Below are positions 1 to 10,185 of a stretch of DNA of 64,000 bases, in pieces (the first letter of the stretch is position 1; each line of letters opens with the position of its first letter). Under the pieces are notes generated by a model. The model saw nothing but the letters and a program-made list of their open reading frames with translations. It did no database searches and was not told the DNA's origin. A program made the translations under genes and the position numbers. The stretch is from the NCBI GenBank assembly GCA_963824805.1, contig CAWGQZ010000047.1, forward strand, positions 1 to 64,000, in the 5' to 3' direction. Origin of the DNA: DATBAT01 sp963824805. GTDB lineage: Bacteria; Acidobacteriota; Terriglobia; Terriglobales; Acidobacteriaceae.

Positions 1-1
1 C

Positions 2-34
2 GAGGCCGACTTCTTCAATCGCAAACTCAAATAA
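2..34 (+). CDS. Possible C-terminal tail of an upstream gene
   Basis: One frame reads ten residues, EADFFNRKLK, to a TAA stop at 32-34, directly followed by a terminator-like hairpin. This is what the last codons of a plus-strand gene entering from the left would look like. The stretch is too short to assign a family, and it may be chance. Confidence 0.25.
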   Translation, partial: EADFFNRKLK

Positions 35-46
35 AGTAAGATTTCC

Positions 47-82
47 GCGTAGATGGGCAGATGAGGACACCTGCCCCTACGC
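47..82. terminator. Hairpin between convergent genes
   Basis: GCGTAG and GGGCAG (47-52, 55-60) pair with CTGCCC and CTACGC (71-82) around a 10-base loop, with a two-base bulge. It sits between the putative tail at 2-34 and the stop of the minus-strand SRPBCC gene. No clear T-run follows on either strand, so it may be a repeat-type intergenic hairpin and not a strong intrinsic terminator. Confidence 0.4.
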
Positions 83-97
83 ACTGCGAAATGGGAA

Positions 98-578
98 TCA
101 GGCGCGCGAATCGACGGTCTCGCCCCTCTCCACAAACCTCTGCATCCAGCCCAGCACGCGAACCCAGCCTTGGCTGTGGCTCTTGACGGCCTCAATGTTG
201 CCGGCAAATCCGCTATGGCGAAGCGTCACCTGAGTTCCGTCTTTATCAGCTTTCAGCTCCCACCGAACCGTCGTTTTCAGCGCGCCCATGTAAGAGGCAA
301 CCCAGGTATGCACCAACAACCTTGGCGGGTCATACTCCAGGTATTCGCCGCTTACGTGGAATGACGTGCCGTCGGCACCCACTCCATCAGAGCGCCATTT
401 ACCCCCGACACGACGGTCGCTTTCCCATTTTGTGGTGCGATACATCCCGGCCTGTCCCCACCACTGCCCAACCTGCGACGGGTCAGAGATGGCTGGCAAA
501 AACCCTCTCCGGAGGCGCCGCGATATGGATTTCGGCCATAATTAGATCCTGATCGGGTGTGATGGTTGCTGTTGCCAT
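98..578 (-). CDS. SRPBCC/AHSA1-family protein, frameshifted
   Basis: Small START-like fold protein of the AHSA1/polyketide-cyclase type, a family of hydrophobic-ligand or Hsp90-activator-like proteins often paired with ArsR regulators. The ATG at 578-576 has a good AGGAG site just upstream and starts MATATITPDQDLIMAEIHI. The frame then runs into a stop near 489. The family pattern (ERVFxAISDPxxVxxWWG) shows that one extra base near 489-497 separates the N-terminal 28 residues from the remaining ~130. Family landmarks visible are WWG, the GGKWRSDG turn and the C-terminal QGWVRVLGWMQRFVE helix. It is the third gene of a minus-strand unit with the ArsR regulator and the secreted protein upstream. 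The frameshift may be a sequencing error. Confidence 0.8.
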
Positions 579-653
579 ATAAGCTCCTTGTTCTTTGATT
601 TAGAGGCTCTAGAGACGCAGCCGAGCTACGTCTCTACACGATCGGTATGCCTC

Positions 654-1133
654 TTATTTTTTCCGCTGCAGATCGAACATCTCGGTCACCACCCTGCCGT
701 GGTCGCTGAAGTTCCATTGCTCGGTGTGATGGTCAGGTCCCGCCATGGCGATCACGACGTTATCCATGTGGCCTGCGTCCGAACTCGGCAGATTAGTGGC
801 GTCAAAGAACTTGAACGTGATGGTTTTTCCGTCTGGCGATGCGGTGGCCAGCATTCGGGGCTGGTTCCCCATACTGCAATAGTGCGTGAGCAAGAGCTTG
901 TCGGGGCCATCAAGGTGGATCATGCTGATCATGTCCCCTTTCTCATGAATCGTGCTCATTAGCGCCGAGCCCCCGGAGGTCAATTGATAGTCGATCTTCA
1001 CCGGCGCGCCCTGCGATGTTTTGCCTTCCCACGAGCCAGCCAGCGACTTGAGTTGAGAGAACTGGGTTTGCGCCGGCGATTGCGCCAGCGCGACCGTTGA
1101 CAGCAATAGGAGCGAAATAGCGAAAGCTTTCAT
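654..1133 (-). CDS. Small secreted lipocalin-like (DUF1579-like) protein
   Basis: A 159-residue protein with a clear signal peptide (MKAFAISLLLLSTVALAQ, cleavage near residue 18). It then has a LAGSWEGK motif, as in the small beta-barrel DUF1579/lipocalin-like proteins of Acidobacteria, and a strand-rich body. Its ATG overlaps the ArsR stop as ATGA (1130-1133), so the two are translationally coupled. No catalytic motif is visible. Function is unknown; export and co-expression with an AHSA1 protein suggest small-ligand binding, which is inference. Confidence 0.7.
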   Translation of the reverse strand: MKAFAISLLLLSTVALAQSPAQTQFSQLKSLAGSWEGKTSQGAPVKIDYQLTSGGSALMSTIHEKGDMISMIHLDGPDKLLLTHYCSMGNQPRMLATASPDGKTITFKFFDATNLPSSDAGHMDNVVIAMAGPDHHTEQWNFSDHGRVVTEMFDLQRKK

Positions 1134-1528
1134 TTGTGTTCATCCTTTCGAAGTTTGGTTAATTTCTTGACATCATGGTGTTGCCCTGTTTCTTTGGCGT
1201 ATTCGGCTTCGACAAACGCCTTCAAACTGGAGAGGTTCGCCTGCCAAAAAACTCGATACTGCTCGAGCCATGAATCAACCGCTTTGAGCGGCTCGGGATT
1301 CAGTTGATAAACCCGGTTTCTTCCTTCCCGGCGTTCATCCACCAGATGGGCCCGGCGTAAAAGCCGAAGATGTTTGGAAATGGCCGGACGCGACACCGGA
1401 AAAGCGCTGGCAATCTGTCCGGCCGGCCGGCTTCCCTTTCGCAACAAGTCGAGCACGGCCCTGCGTGTAGGATCGGCGAGCGCCTGAAATGCGGCTTCGG
1501 GGGAATATGTAACCGATTGGTGACGCAT
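1130..1528 (-). CDS. ArsR-family winged-helix transcriptional regulator
   Basis: A 132-residue DNA-binding protein. The N-terminal ~90 residues carry the ArsR pattern: ALADPTRRAVLDLL, then GQIASAF, then the recognition helix SRPAISKHLRLLRRAHLV and the wing DERREGRNRVYQLNP. No metal-binding ELCVCDL-type cysteine motif is present, so this is the non-metal subgroup that typically sits beside AHSA1/SRPBCC genes. It is the first gene of a three-gene minus-strand unit. A palindrome overlapping its own promoter suggests autoregulation. Confidence 0.9.
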   Translation of the reverse strand: MRHQSVTYSPEAAFQALADPTRRAVLDLLRKGSRPAGQIASAFPVSRPAISKHLRLLRRAHLVDERREGRNRVYQLNPEPLKAVDSWLEQYRVFWQANLSSLKAFVEAEYAKETGQHHDVKKLTKLRKDEHK

Positions 1529-1533
1529 AATGC

Positions 1534-1549
1534 GTAACTGTACGGTTAC
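1534..1549. promoter_or_regulatory. Palindromic operator, likely ArsR autoregulation site
   Basis: GTAACTGTACGGTTAC is a near-perfect 16-base palindrome (GTAAC at 1534-1538, GTTAC at 1545-1549, inner GTAC self-complementary). It overlaps the predicted -10 of the minus-strand arsR promoter, where a repressor would block transcription. Half-site symmetry suits a dimeric winged-helix repressor. Binding is inferred from position only. Confidence 0.6.
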
Positions 1550-1565
1550 ATGTTCGGCATGTCAA
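1537..1565 (-). promoter_or_regulatory. Sigma70-type promoter of the arsR operon, near-leaderless
   Basis: On the minus strand a perfect TTGACA (1565-1560) is followed by a 17-base spacer and TACAGT (1542-1537). Only eight bases separate this -10 from the arsR ATG at 1528-1526, and there is no Shine-Dalgarno sequence between them. The transcript should therefore start at or beside the start codon. Confidence 0.6.
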
Positions 1566-1644
1566 GAATTTTTTTTGGGATGGAGTGTGAGCTTCCCTTA
1601 GGTGCCCCTCTGCTTCGGGGTGGAATTCATCGACGCCCCTCTAG

Positions 1645-1669
1645 AAAAACGTTATTATTAAGCGTTTTT
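1645..1669. promoter_or_regulatory. AT-rich inverted repeat upstream of the GH3 gene
   Basis: AAAAACG (1645-1651) and CGTTTTT (1663-1669) form an interrupted palindrome 29 bases before the GH3 start. It could be an operator of a sugar-responsive regulator (LacI-type sites often carry AACG/CGTT half-sites) or a weak hairpin. There is no direct support for either. Confidence 0.3.
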
Positions 1670-1698
1670 GCATCCAACCTACCCTGAGGACCTGCCAA

Positions 1699-3922
1699 AT
1701 GAAGCTCGTCGCACGTCTCCTGTCCGTGGGCCTGTTGTTGTGTTCCCTCGCCTTCGCCCAGTTCAAGCCTAAAGAAAAGCCGGTACAGGGTCCCTGGATG
1801 AACACCAGTCTGAGTGCCGACCAGCGCGCCGACCTGGTGATCAAAGAGATGACGCTCGACGAAAAGATCGGTCTCATCCATGGCACTGGATTGTTGGGGC
1901 TTGGTCCGATGAGTCCGCTTTCGGTGGATTCCAATGGCGGGGCCGGCTATGTCGTCGGAATTCCACGGCTGGGAATTCCTGGCATCCAGATGACAGACGC
2001 GGCCTATGGTGTACGTAGCAGCGGCCAGAACGGGCGCTATTCAACCGCGCTGCCGAATAACCTCGCCAGCGCAGCTAGCTGGGACCTCGAAGCCGCCTAC
2101 GCCTATGGCGAATTGATTGGCCGCGAACTAAGGGCGCAGGGCTACAACATGTCTCTGGGCGGAGGAGTCAATCTTACCCGCGAACCGCGCAATGGGCGCA
2201 ACTTCGAATACCTCGGAGAAGATCCCGTTCTCGCCGGAAAGCTAGTCGGCGCAGCTTATTCGCGGCACGCAGTCGCAGCACGTCCTTGGCGACATCAAAC
2301 ACTACGCGCTCAACAATCAGGAAAGCGGACGTAACGCGGTCAACGTAAACATCGACGAACGCTCCATGCGCGAGACCGACCTGCTAGCCTTCGAAATCGG
2401 CATTCGTGACGGCAACCCGGCCGGGGTAATGTGCTCCTACAACCGCGTCAATGGCGACTACGCCTGCGAAAACAAATACCTGCTGACCGACGTCCTGAGG
2501 AAGGATTGGAAGTTCAAAGGCTTCGCCCTCTCTGATTGGGGCGGAACGCATAGCACTGCGAAAGCTTCCGCTGCCGGCCTCGATCATGAAGAGCCGGGCG
2601 AATATTTTTATGGCGATCGCATGAAGAAGGCTTTGGAATCGGGCCAAGTCTCAGCTGCCGAACTTGATGAACATGTACATCGCATCGTGCGCGCCATGTT
2701 CGACACCGGCCTGATCGATGACCCGGTCGAGAAGAGCGTGGTCGACGCAGCTGCCGGGCTTGAAACTGCTCAACGCATCGCCGAGCAGAGTATGGTTCTG
2801 CTAAAGAATGAAAAGAATCAGCTTCCTCTCGACGGTGCCAGGGTGAAGTCAATCGCGATCATCGGCGCCCACGCAGACGTCGGAATGATCTCCGGTGGAG
2901 GCTCGGCCCAGGTGGATCCTCCGGACGGAAACGCAATCATGCCACACGGACAGCGTGAGACAGTGTGGGGGAGGCCGATTTGGTTTCCTACTTCGCCTTT
3001 GAAGACTATCCGCGCCAAAGCTCCTGCCGCAAAAGTCGAATTCGACGCAGGCACGAATCCTTCTTCCGCCGCCGCGTTGGCTAAGAATTCCGATGTCGCT
3101 ATCGTATTTGTCTACCGCTGGGAGACAGAAGGCGACGACGCACCAAGTCTGGCGCTTCCGGAGAATCAGGATGCATTAGTTGCCAAGGTTGCCGCCGCTA
3201 ATCCGCGCACAATTGTCGTGCTCGAAACCGGTAACCCGGTCAGCATGCCTTGGGTAGATCAGGTCAGCGGCATTGTTGAAGCCTGGTTTGCAGGGACGCG
3301 GGGAGCAGAAGCACTGGCCAATGTGCTCTTCGGCGACGTCAATCCCAGTGGGAAACTTCCCCTCACATTTCCCAAGAACGAATCCGACTTGCCACACACC
3401 ACGATTGTGAAGCCACCCAAGGAGTCGCTCCCTCCCTCGGAAGGCGATTCGTGGACGAAGATACTTGAAGGTCTGACCGCCTTCCAGACGACCTACGATG
3501 AGGGATTGAAGGTCGGCTACAAGTGGTACGACGCGGAGAAGAAACCTGTGTTGTTTCCCTTTGGCTATGGCCTCTCCTACACCACCTACGCCTACTCCAA
3601 CTTGAAGGTCGTTCCGGGAGAAACCGTACGCGTGATTTTCACTGTGAAAAACACCGGTAAACGAGCGGGCGCTGAGATAGCAGAGGTCTATGCTTCGTTG
3701 CCGACGAGCGCGGGAGAGCCTCCCAAGCGCCTGGTGGGTTGGACCAAAGTAAAGCTCAGCCCGGGCGAGAGCAAAGACGTCACCGTGGAAGTCGAGCCTC
3801 TGTTCCTCTCGATTTTCAATGTCGAGAAAAAAGGGTGGCAGAGCGTGGCCGGAGACTACACCTTCACGGTGGGTGGTTCCTCGCAGAATTTGCCGCTCAA
3901 GGCGGGAGTAAGCCTGAAGTAA
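1699..3922 (+). CDS. Secreted GH3 beta-glucosidase, frameshifted
   Basis: Retaining glycoside hydrolase family 3 enzyme of about 740 residues, exported by a signal peptide (MKLVARLLSVGLLLCSLAFA). In order: the N-terminal (beta/alpha)8 domain with GVNLTREPRNGRNFEYLGEDP; the nucleophile Asp in FALSDWGG (codon 2534-2536); the alpha/beta sandwich domain containing SMVLLKNEKNQLPL; a ~60-residue linker; and a C-terminal fibronectin-III-like domain (TVKNTGKRAGAEIAEVY). The frame shifts by two missing bases near 2262-2266, where TCGCGGCACG probably was TCGCGCGGCACG, a lost CG unit. The downstream part has no credible start of its own. Start chosen for the signal peptide and GAGGA upstream. It is convergent with the rhamnosidase gene; together they suit plant polysaccharide breakdown. 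Confidence 0.9.
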
Positions 3923-3996
3923 TCCCGGCGGCGAAATGCAGGGATGCCCGACGCTGTCAAAAGCTTTAACCGCAAAGGACACATAGAGCTTGCGGG

Positions 3997-6805
3997 TCAC
4001 AGCTCTGATTCGAACTCATACTGGCCGGAGCCCACAACGCAAACCACGCTATGAGGAGCGCGCTGGTGGTTTTTCATGCCGGGTACCTCGTCTAGACTGC
4101 GCCCGCCCTCTAAGACGCCGGCAGGATTGGCGCTCGGAATTTCAATCGTCGCCACCGACCCGGCAGGGATATTCACTTTCAGGGTCAGATGACTTTCCTG
4201 CCTCGTCCACTCGCTGTGAATCGGTCCTAGCACCGATTGATAGGTGGCCGATGCACTGGTCATGTCGCCGACAGGATTAGGACGGATACGGATTCGTTCC
4301 GACGCTTCGTGGTTCACTTCAACGCTGATACCGGCGAGACCGCGATAGAACCACTCCTGCGCGTGTCCTAACATGAAATGATTCTGCGAACTGTTGGGAT
4401 TTGTGTCCCAAGCTTCAGTCAATGCCGTGGCTCCCTGGGCAAGTTGATATCCGTAGCTCGGTGAGTCGGTGCGGGACAGCATGTCGTAGAGCACATCGGA
4501 CCGCCCATGATCAGTCAGCGCGCGCACCACAAAATGAAATCCGATATCGCCTGCTGTTACGTGGTTTCCGTGACGGCGAATGTCGTCAACCAGATTGTCT
4601 AGAACCGCCTTTTGATATTGCTCCGGAACCATGCCCAGGGCCAAAGGCATCGCGTTCGCCGTCTGACTTCCGCGATCGTACTGGCCAGTGTCCGCATGAA
4701 ATAGCTCGCGATTGAACGCATCGGCCACCTGGCGAGCTTCGGTGACATAGGTGGTCGACTCCTGCGGTTTGCCGAGTACAGCGGCGATTTCGCTCATGGC
4801 CATCAGGTCGGCGTAGTAAATGGCAGTTGCCGTCACCGCTTTGCTGGTCAATTGCGATTCCCCCGGTTCGCCAGGACCAATGTCGTACCAATCTCCCAGT
4901 CCGTAAGCCAGCATGTGATCTCTCGTCTTGCCGCCCAGATACCTGGCGTAAGCCCGCATGCTTTCATATTGTGCCGCCAACAGTTCCCGATCTCCATAAA
5001 ATTGATACGCCGTCCAAGGGCTGAGAATCGCCGCGCTTCCCCATTCCGGAGAATCACGAAAGTTCGTGCTCACTCCATTCTTATCTACGAACGCAACGTA
5101 TTCGGGGGCTATACCCGGCACCATTCCATCTGGTAATTGGGAGTCGCGAATATCTTGCGCCATTTTCTGGTAGAGACTGATGCCGTCGTGATTCAGGAGG
5201 ATCGACGAACCCGCCAGGTAGGTCTGCTCCAGCCAGCCGAGCTTTTCGCGATGCGGACAATCCGTCAGCACGCTGAACATATTGCTCAGGACGGCTCGAT
5301 CTATAAGTTGATAGATCTGCCCGAAGAGCTGGCTTGAGGTCTCAAACTTCCCGGTGGCCTCGACATCGTCGTGCATGAATTGGCCTCGCAGGGAGACTAT
5401 GACGGGGACTTCGCCATCGTCAGTGCTTTCCACTTGCACGTAGCGGAATCCCCAATAACTGAACCGCGGATGCCAGGTCTCATCGCCCGATCCCCGTAAC
5501 CGTATAGGTGTAGCGTTGCTCATCCTTTGGGGAGGCATTAGCACTGTGCTGTGTGACCATGCCGGAGGCGTCCAGCAACTCCCCGGCAATCAGTTTTACC
5601 GTGGCATCGCGCTTGCCATGCACAGTGATCTCGGGCCATCCGGAAAAATTCTGGCCCAGGTCGTAGACCGTCACCCCGGGTTTGGGATGAGTTGTTTTGA
5701 CCGGATCGAAGCTTTGCGTGACGCGAACGGGTGGTGATTGTTCCGCAACCAGCGTTCCGCCGGGGCCATCGACAGTGACAACGTGTTTCCAGCCACGAGC
5801 GTGAAAGCTCGGCGAGTCCCATCCCGACCGCTCGAGACGGGCGTCGTAGTCTTCGCCTCCATAAACAGAAGAAAACGTAATCGGACCGGGAACAAACTTC
5901 CAGCTTTTGTTGGTGGCGATCACGGTTTCAGATCCATCGTCGAAACGCAGATGCAATTCGAGAATCAGCTGCGGCTGGCCGAACGAACCAATGAACTTCG
6001 TGTAACGTCCTTTGATTCCCGGCACGTCGTACATGCCGCTTCCAAGCATCACGCCGAGAGCATTTTTCCCTTGCTTGATTCGTTCGGTAACGTCATACGT
6101 GTTGTAGAAGACCCTCTTCCGATAATTCGTCCACCCTGGGGTTAGCAAGCGATCAGTCACATTCTCGCCGTTCAAGTGAAGTTCATAGTGGCCCAATCCA
6201 GAGACGAAAATTAGCGCCTGACGCACCTTGTGCCGGACGGAAATGTCGCGCCGGAAGATGGGCAGGCGCGGCATTGTCTTTTTAATCTCGCCGATGTTCT
6301 CCCGCGCCTGCGGTTGTCGGGGCGCGTCAGGTTCTGCAGCGATCCAGCGTGCTCGCCAGTTTTCCGGACGCATTTGCCCGGTGACGAATTCAGCGGTTGC
6401 GCTCCATTGGGAGGCACGGTCACGCCCATCCCAGGTCCGAACCTTCCAGTAGTACCGCGTCGCTGGGGAAAGCGCTTTCCCCGTGTATTCAATCTGAAAT
6501 ATCTCCCCCGATTGCACTTTCCCGCTATTCCATTCACCCTGGTCACGATTGAGAACGTCACGCGAGGATGACACCACTACCTCGTAGGCCGTCTGTCGCA
6601 GTCCCCGGCCTGCCGGACCAATTGGCTTCAGTATCCAACTGAAATGCGGCTTCGCAACATCGATACCAACGGGGTTGACCTGCCATTCACACTTGGGCTG
6701 CTCTGGAAAGATGTCGGACTTAACAGTTGGATCCTGACCAGATGCCGCGGTGACTGCTGCCAGTAAAAGACCCCAACCCCAAACCGACCGCATGAATTTC
6801 ACCAT
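3997..6805 (-). CDS. Secreted GH78 alpha-L-rhamnosidase, frameshifted
   Basis: Large inverting alpha-L-rhamnosidase (about 935 residues) that removes terminal rhamnose from pectic or glycosylated substrates. Signal peptide near residues 5-24 (MRSVWGWGLLLAAVTAASGQ). Then come the rhamnosidase N-terminal beta domains (PxFSWILKP, YYWKVRTWDGRD), the carbohydrate-binding-like domain (HYELHLNGENVTDRLLTPGWTNY), and the catalytic (alpha/alpha)6 barrel with the family signature DCPHREKLGW and DWYDIGPGEPGES, ending in a C-terminal beta domain. At about 5488-5492 an extra G in a GGGG run (minus strand ACGGGGATCGGG) breaks the frame between VTG and SGDETWHPRFSYWGF. Removing it restores continuity. An indel error is more likely than true decay. 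Confidence 0.88.
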
Positions 6806-6921
6806 TCTGTCCCATGGAAATCTGAGATTTTGCCGCGCCGAAGTATAAACCCTGGGGTGGAACCTCTGGCGAGGCCATTATTGGTGGATAATGGATGCCA
6901 AGCTTGGAGCGGGGCCCGACT

Positions 6922-8154
6922 ATGCAGAGCACCTTTAGGAATTGCGCCGGTTTGGGATTGGCATCGGTTCTGAGTGTCATGGTCGCAATGGGACAGAATG
7001 CCGCGCAAACGGCCGCCCCATCTCAGGACCATCACTTCGACGTATCCACCAAATCGCCTTGGGTGGACACTGGATTGGATCTGGTCTCGGGCGAGGTTTT
7101 GCAAATGAAAGCGACCGGAACGGCCTGCACGGCTCAGACTGTTCCTTCTTCAGCAACGAACACCCTGCCATTGCCTTCCGCCCCGGCGGGCGCTCTCCTC
7201 GCTCGGCTCCACTCGCAAGGCGCGGTACCACTCCAGGTCGACTCGAGCAAAGAGATCAAGATCGAGGAGCCTGGACACTTATCTCTGGGCGTGAACGGCA
7301 CGAATTGCGCCGGGAGCTTCGCGGTCGACGTTCACATCGTTCCGCCGGGCGAGATTACGGTCGCCGCTCCGGCCAAGGATTTGAGATCCAAGCTCGGCAC
7401 GGCTGCACAAATCTGGTTGCAGGGGCAGTTTGGAAATCCATCAGCTCCGGCTAGTGTAAATGCGTCGCCGGCGATCTCCGAAGGCAGCGGTGCGCCAATT
7501 TCCGTCACTCCTAGCACCAAGAGCGCGGATTCGTTCTCGGTTCCGTCAGTTCCGTTGGACGATCAACTCCGGAAGCAAATTGATACCCTGCCTCGGCGTG
7601 TGAATGACGAATTCAACAACCTCGGCGACATGGTGAATTTTGTTGTAGTAGGTACGCAGGAAAAGGTGCAAGCCGCGCTAGCCGCGGGTAACTGGTTTGT
7701 AGCTGACACGGACAACAATCAAGCCGCCGTCAATGCGGTAATGCAGACCATCGCGAAAAAAGATTATCTGCAAATGCCGATGAGCAAGTTGATGCTATTC
7801 GGCCGCTATCAGGACTATGGCTATGAACAGGCGGAACCAATTGCCATGGTCGCCAGCCGCCACCACTTCCGGCTATGGAAAGCTGCATTCACTTTTAACG
7901 GGCAGCCGGTATGGGTTGGGGCCGGCACCCATGATATTGGCTTTGAACGCGATCAGCGTAACGGCAAGGTCACTCACAAAATCGACCCCGCAGTGGATGG
8001 CGAACGGCAGAACATCGCTGATAGCTTTCACAAATCCGGGAAGGCCAAGAGCATGACCTATTACCTGCCGCCTAGCCCGGTGCAGGACGCCCGCAACGCC
8101 ACCGGCGGCGGCTACCACTCCGACGGGCGAATTCTGGTGGTTTTCCTAAACTGA
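6922..8154 (+). CDS. Secreted LecA-like plus LssY_C domain protein
   Basis: About 410 residues. Signal peptide (MQSTFRNCAGLGLASVLSVM). Residues ~35-145 resemble the PA-IL/LecA beta-sandwich fold (SPWVDTGLDLVSGEVLQM, AGALLARL, GHLSLGVNG). A linker follows, then residues ~220-405 match the LssY C-terminal domain: DMVNFVVVGTQEKVQAAL, GRYQDYGYEQ, RHHFRLW, GQPVWVGAGTHDIGFE and KIDPAVDGER. LssY_C proteins are common in Acidobacteria and of unknown biochemical role. An ATG 27 bases earlier at 6895 is possible, but 6922 gives the cleaner signal peptide. It is divergent from the rhamnosidase gene. Confidence 0.75.
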   Translation: MQSTFRNCAGLGLASVLSVMVAMGQNAAQTAAPSQDHHFDVSTKSPWVDTGLDLVSGEVLQMKATGTACTAQTVPSSATNTLPLPSAPAGALLARLHSQGAVPLQVDSSKEIKIEEPGHLSLGVNGTNCAGSFAVDVHIVPPGEITVAAPAKDLRSKLGTAAQIWLQGQFGNPSAPASVNASPAISEGSGAPISVTPSTKSADSFSVPSVPLDDQLRKQIDTLPRRVNDEFNNLGDMVNFVVVGTQEKVQAALAAGNWFVADTDNNQAAVNAVMQTIAKKDYLQMPMSKLMLFGRYQDYGYEQAEPIAMVASRHHFRLWKAAFTFNGQPVWVGAGTHDIGFERDQRNGKVTHKIDPAVDGERQNIADSFHKSGKAKSMTYYLPPSPVQDARNATGGGYHSDGRILVVFLN

Positions 8155-8178
8155 TGTAGCGCGGACCCTCTTGTCCGC
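8155..8178. repeat. Intergenic hairpin repeat, copy 1 (TGTAGCGCGG family)
   Basis: Immediately after the LssY_C stop, TGTAGCGCGGAC is followed by CTCTTGTCCGC. GCGGAC (8161-8166) pairs with GTCCGC (8173-8178) over a six-base loop. It lies between convergent genes. A related copy sits at 18133. In that copy the paired stem bases differ but remain complementary. Confidence 0.5.
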
Positions 8179-8184
8179 CTTTCA

Positions 8185-9968
8185 CTATGGTTGAGTCTTC
8201 ACGAAATTTTCCATCACGGCCTGGCGCATAAGATCAGGCGGGAGCAACCCTTGAGCCAACAAGAAGTCGTGATACTTCTTCTGATCGAACTTCGGGCCCA
8301 GTGCAGCTTCTACATCCTTTCTTAGAGCAATCAACTTCGTATAGCCATAAAAATAGCTGTTCGCCTGACCCGGCGCGCGATAGGTGTAGCGTTCCACTTC
8401 TTCCTGGGCAAAAGCGTGGGATTGCACAACATCTTGCTCAAGCACGCGGTACGCATCCTGCGGCTGAATCTTTCCTGATTGCAATTCCGGATCGAGAAAC
8501 GCCCGAGCTGCCCGCAACAGGCGATAGTCGAGTGAGACCAATTGTCCTTCCAGCGGCATGTATGGGCGGACCAGGTATTCGGAATAGAGTCCCCAGCCTT
8601 CGACGTTGGTGCTGTTGAAGGCGTAGCGGACCCGTGCCAGCGAGACCCCGTGTTCCAACATGGAATCGAACTGCAGTTCGTGTCCTGGCCGGGCTTCGTG
8701 GGCGGTAAGAGTCCAAGCCGCAGCGTCGAAGGTAAAGTCGTCATATTTTTCTGAGGCGGCCTGTCCCGGAGCGGCGGGAAGATTCAACGGCAATATGAAT
8801 TCGCCCTTTTGGCCAGTGTTGTGCATGAATGGCGGCGGTGACATGTGGGGAGCAGGCTGCTGCGCGGTTTCAGCCGCAGTCGCAATCCGAATTCGTGCCG
8901 GGCGGTCCGGCAAAGTTACCAACTGCTTATCTACGATTATTTTTTCGATCTGCTTCAGTCGATCTTCGTAGAACGGCAAGATCGCCTCACCAACCAGTTG
9001 TTTCTTTTTGAGTTCGCGAATCACGTCTCGATAGTCGCTCGATGGCAGATGCCGCTCCGCTGCGATCTTTTCCGCAATCGGCTTCATCTCCGCTTGCAGC
9101 TCGTTGAACATCTGGTGCGCCATCTCTGCCAGTCGGGCGGGTGGGATATCGATCCCGTAGTCTTCCAGGTTAAGGGCATACTCCGCAGGTTGCAGACGGA
9201 AATCGGTCCGCGATTTGGGAAGCACGTTGGCTCTTTACCCACGTATCGTATTCCGCGAGTTGCCCTTTCAGTTTCTCGTATGGCTCCTGCCAACCTTCCA
9301 CTTTGTATTTAGTTAGCAAGGCTGCAATGCCGTCGACGTAATTAGAATTGCGCGACAATTCGGTCTCAAGCTCGGTTCGCGCCGGGTAGACCACCCCCGG
9401 TTTTGCCATCTGCTCCATGACGCGCTGACGCAAAATCTCCGACAAGGGCTTGTACCCAGGTTCCAACCCTGCATACTTACGGATTCGCTGCACTGCCGCA
9501 GCCCGCCGTTCGTTGGGGGTCTGCTCGTCCAGCAAGATCCGCAATCCTCGGTAGACCGCGCCGCTCGGCGTTATAGAACGGCACATCGTGAGCGCGTTCG
9601 AAGTCTTGTTCTCGGAATTGCAGCTCCACCTTGCGGATCATGATCTGCAAGTCCTGGGCTACTTCGGGCTGTTGAGGCTGGTTGACTGCTTGCTTGAGCT
9701 TGGCGAGAATGCCTTCGGTTTCATGCCGTTCCTGGTCTTCGTCCGCGAGCGTCGGCTGAGCGATCTTCGTGTCGTATTCGCTAAATCCCTCGTTCGACCC
9801 CACTTCCGGATGGTGTTTCATTACGATTGCCACCAACTGGTTGGTATAGCTGTTGCTTGTGGCGATCCAGCCAGGATTTGCCGCGGGAAGCGGGCGGGGA
9901 AAACTTAAGCAGGACGCAACGGCGAGAAATGAACCAACTTTGCGGATCAAAAAAAAGCCCTCCTCCAT
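8185..9968 (-). CDS. DUF885 family putative metallohydrolase, two frameshifts
   Basis: About 594 residues, with a hydrophobic export signal at the N terminus (MEEGFFLIRKVGSFLAVASC). DUF885 proteins are predicted zinc-dependent hydrolases; the signature HEARPGHELQF is present in the C-terminal third, followed by NVEGWGLYSEYL, both diagnostic of the family. The protein lies in three frames. One shift is near 9556-9572 (between VPFYNA and AVYRGLRILLDEQ), the other near 9227-9236 (between AEYDTWVK and LPKSRTDFRL). Each is explained by one extra base. ATG at 9968 is chosen because upstream codons lack family character. The substrate cannot be named; peptides or ester/amide substrates are the usual suggestions. 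Confidence 0.78.
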
Positions 9969-10185
9969 TGATGATTCGGCAGAGAAGTATAAAGCAGAGC
10001 GCCGGACAGGCGCTGTGCAAATGCTCACGTCGCGAAAGACCGCGTTCGGGAATAGGACACTGTGTGTTCGGAAACGGGAGAACAATGTACTTTCGAGTCG
10101 GAAACTAAGCTGTTCCACCGATTGTTCCTACAGATACACCCCCGTAGTATGCCCTAAACCCTTCATCCGCTTGGAGAAAAGCAGC

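Noticed and set aside
3176..4000. Long antisense frame opposite the GH3 gene (274 codons)
   Set aside because: It mirrors the codon structure of the GH3 gene, has no family pattern and no start signal.
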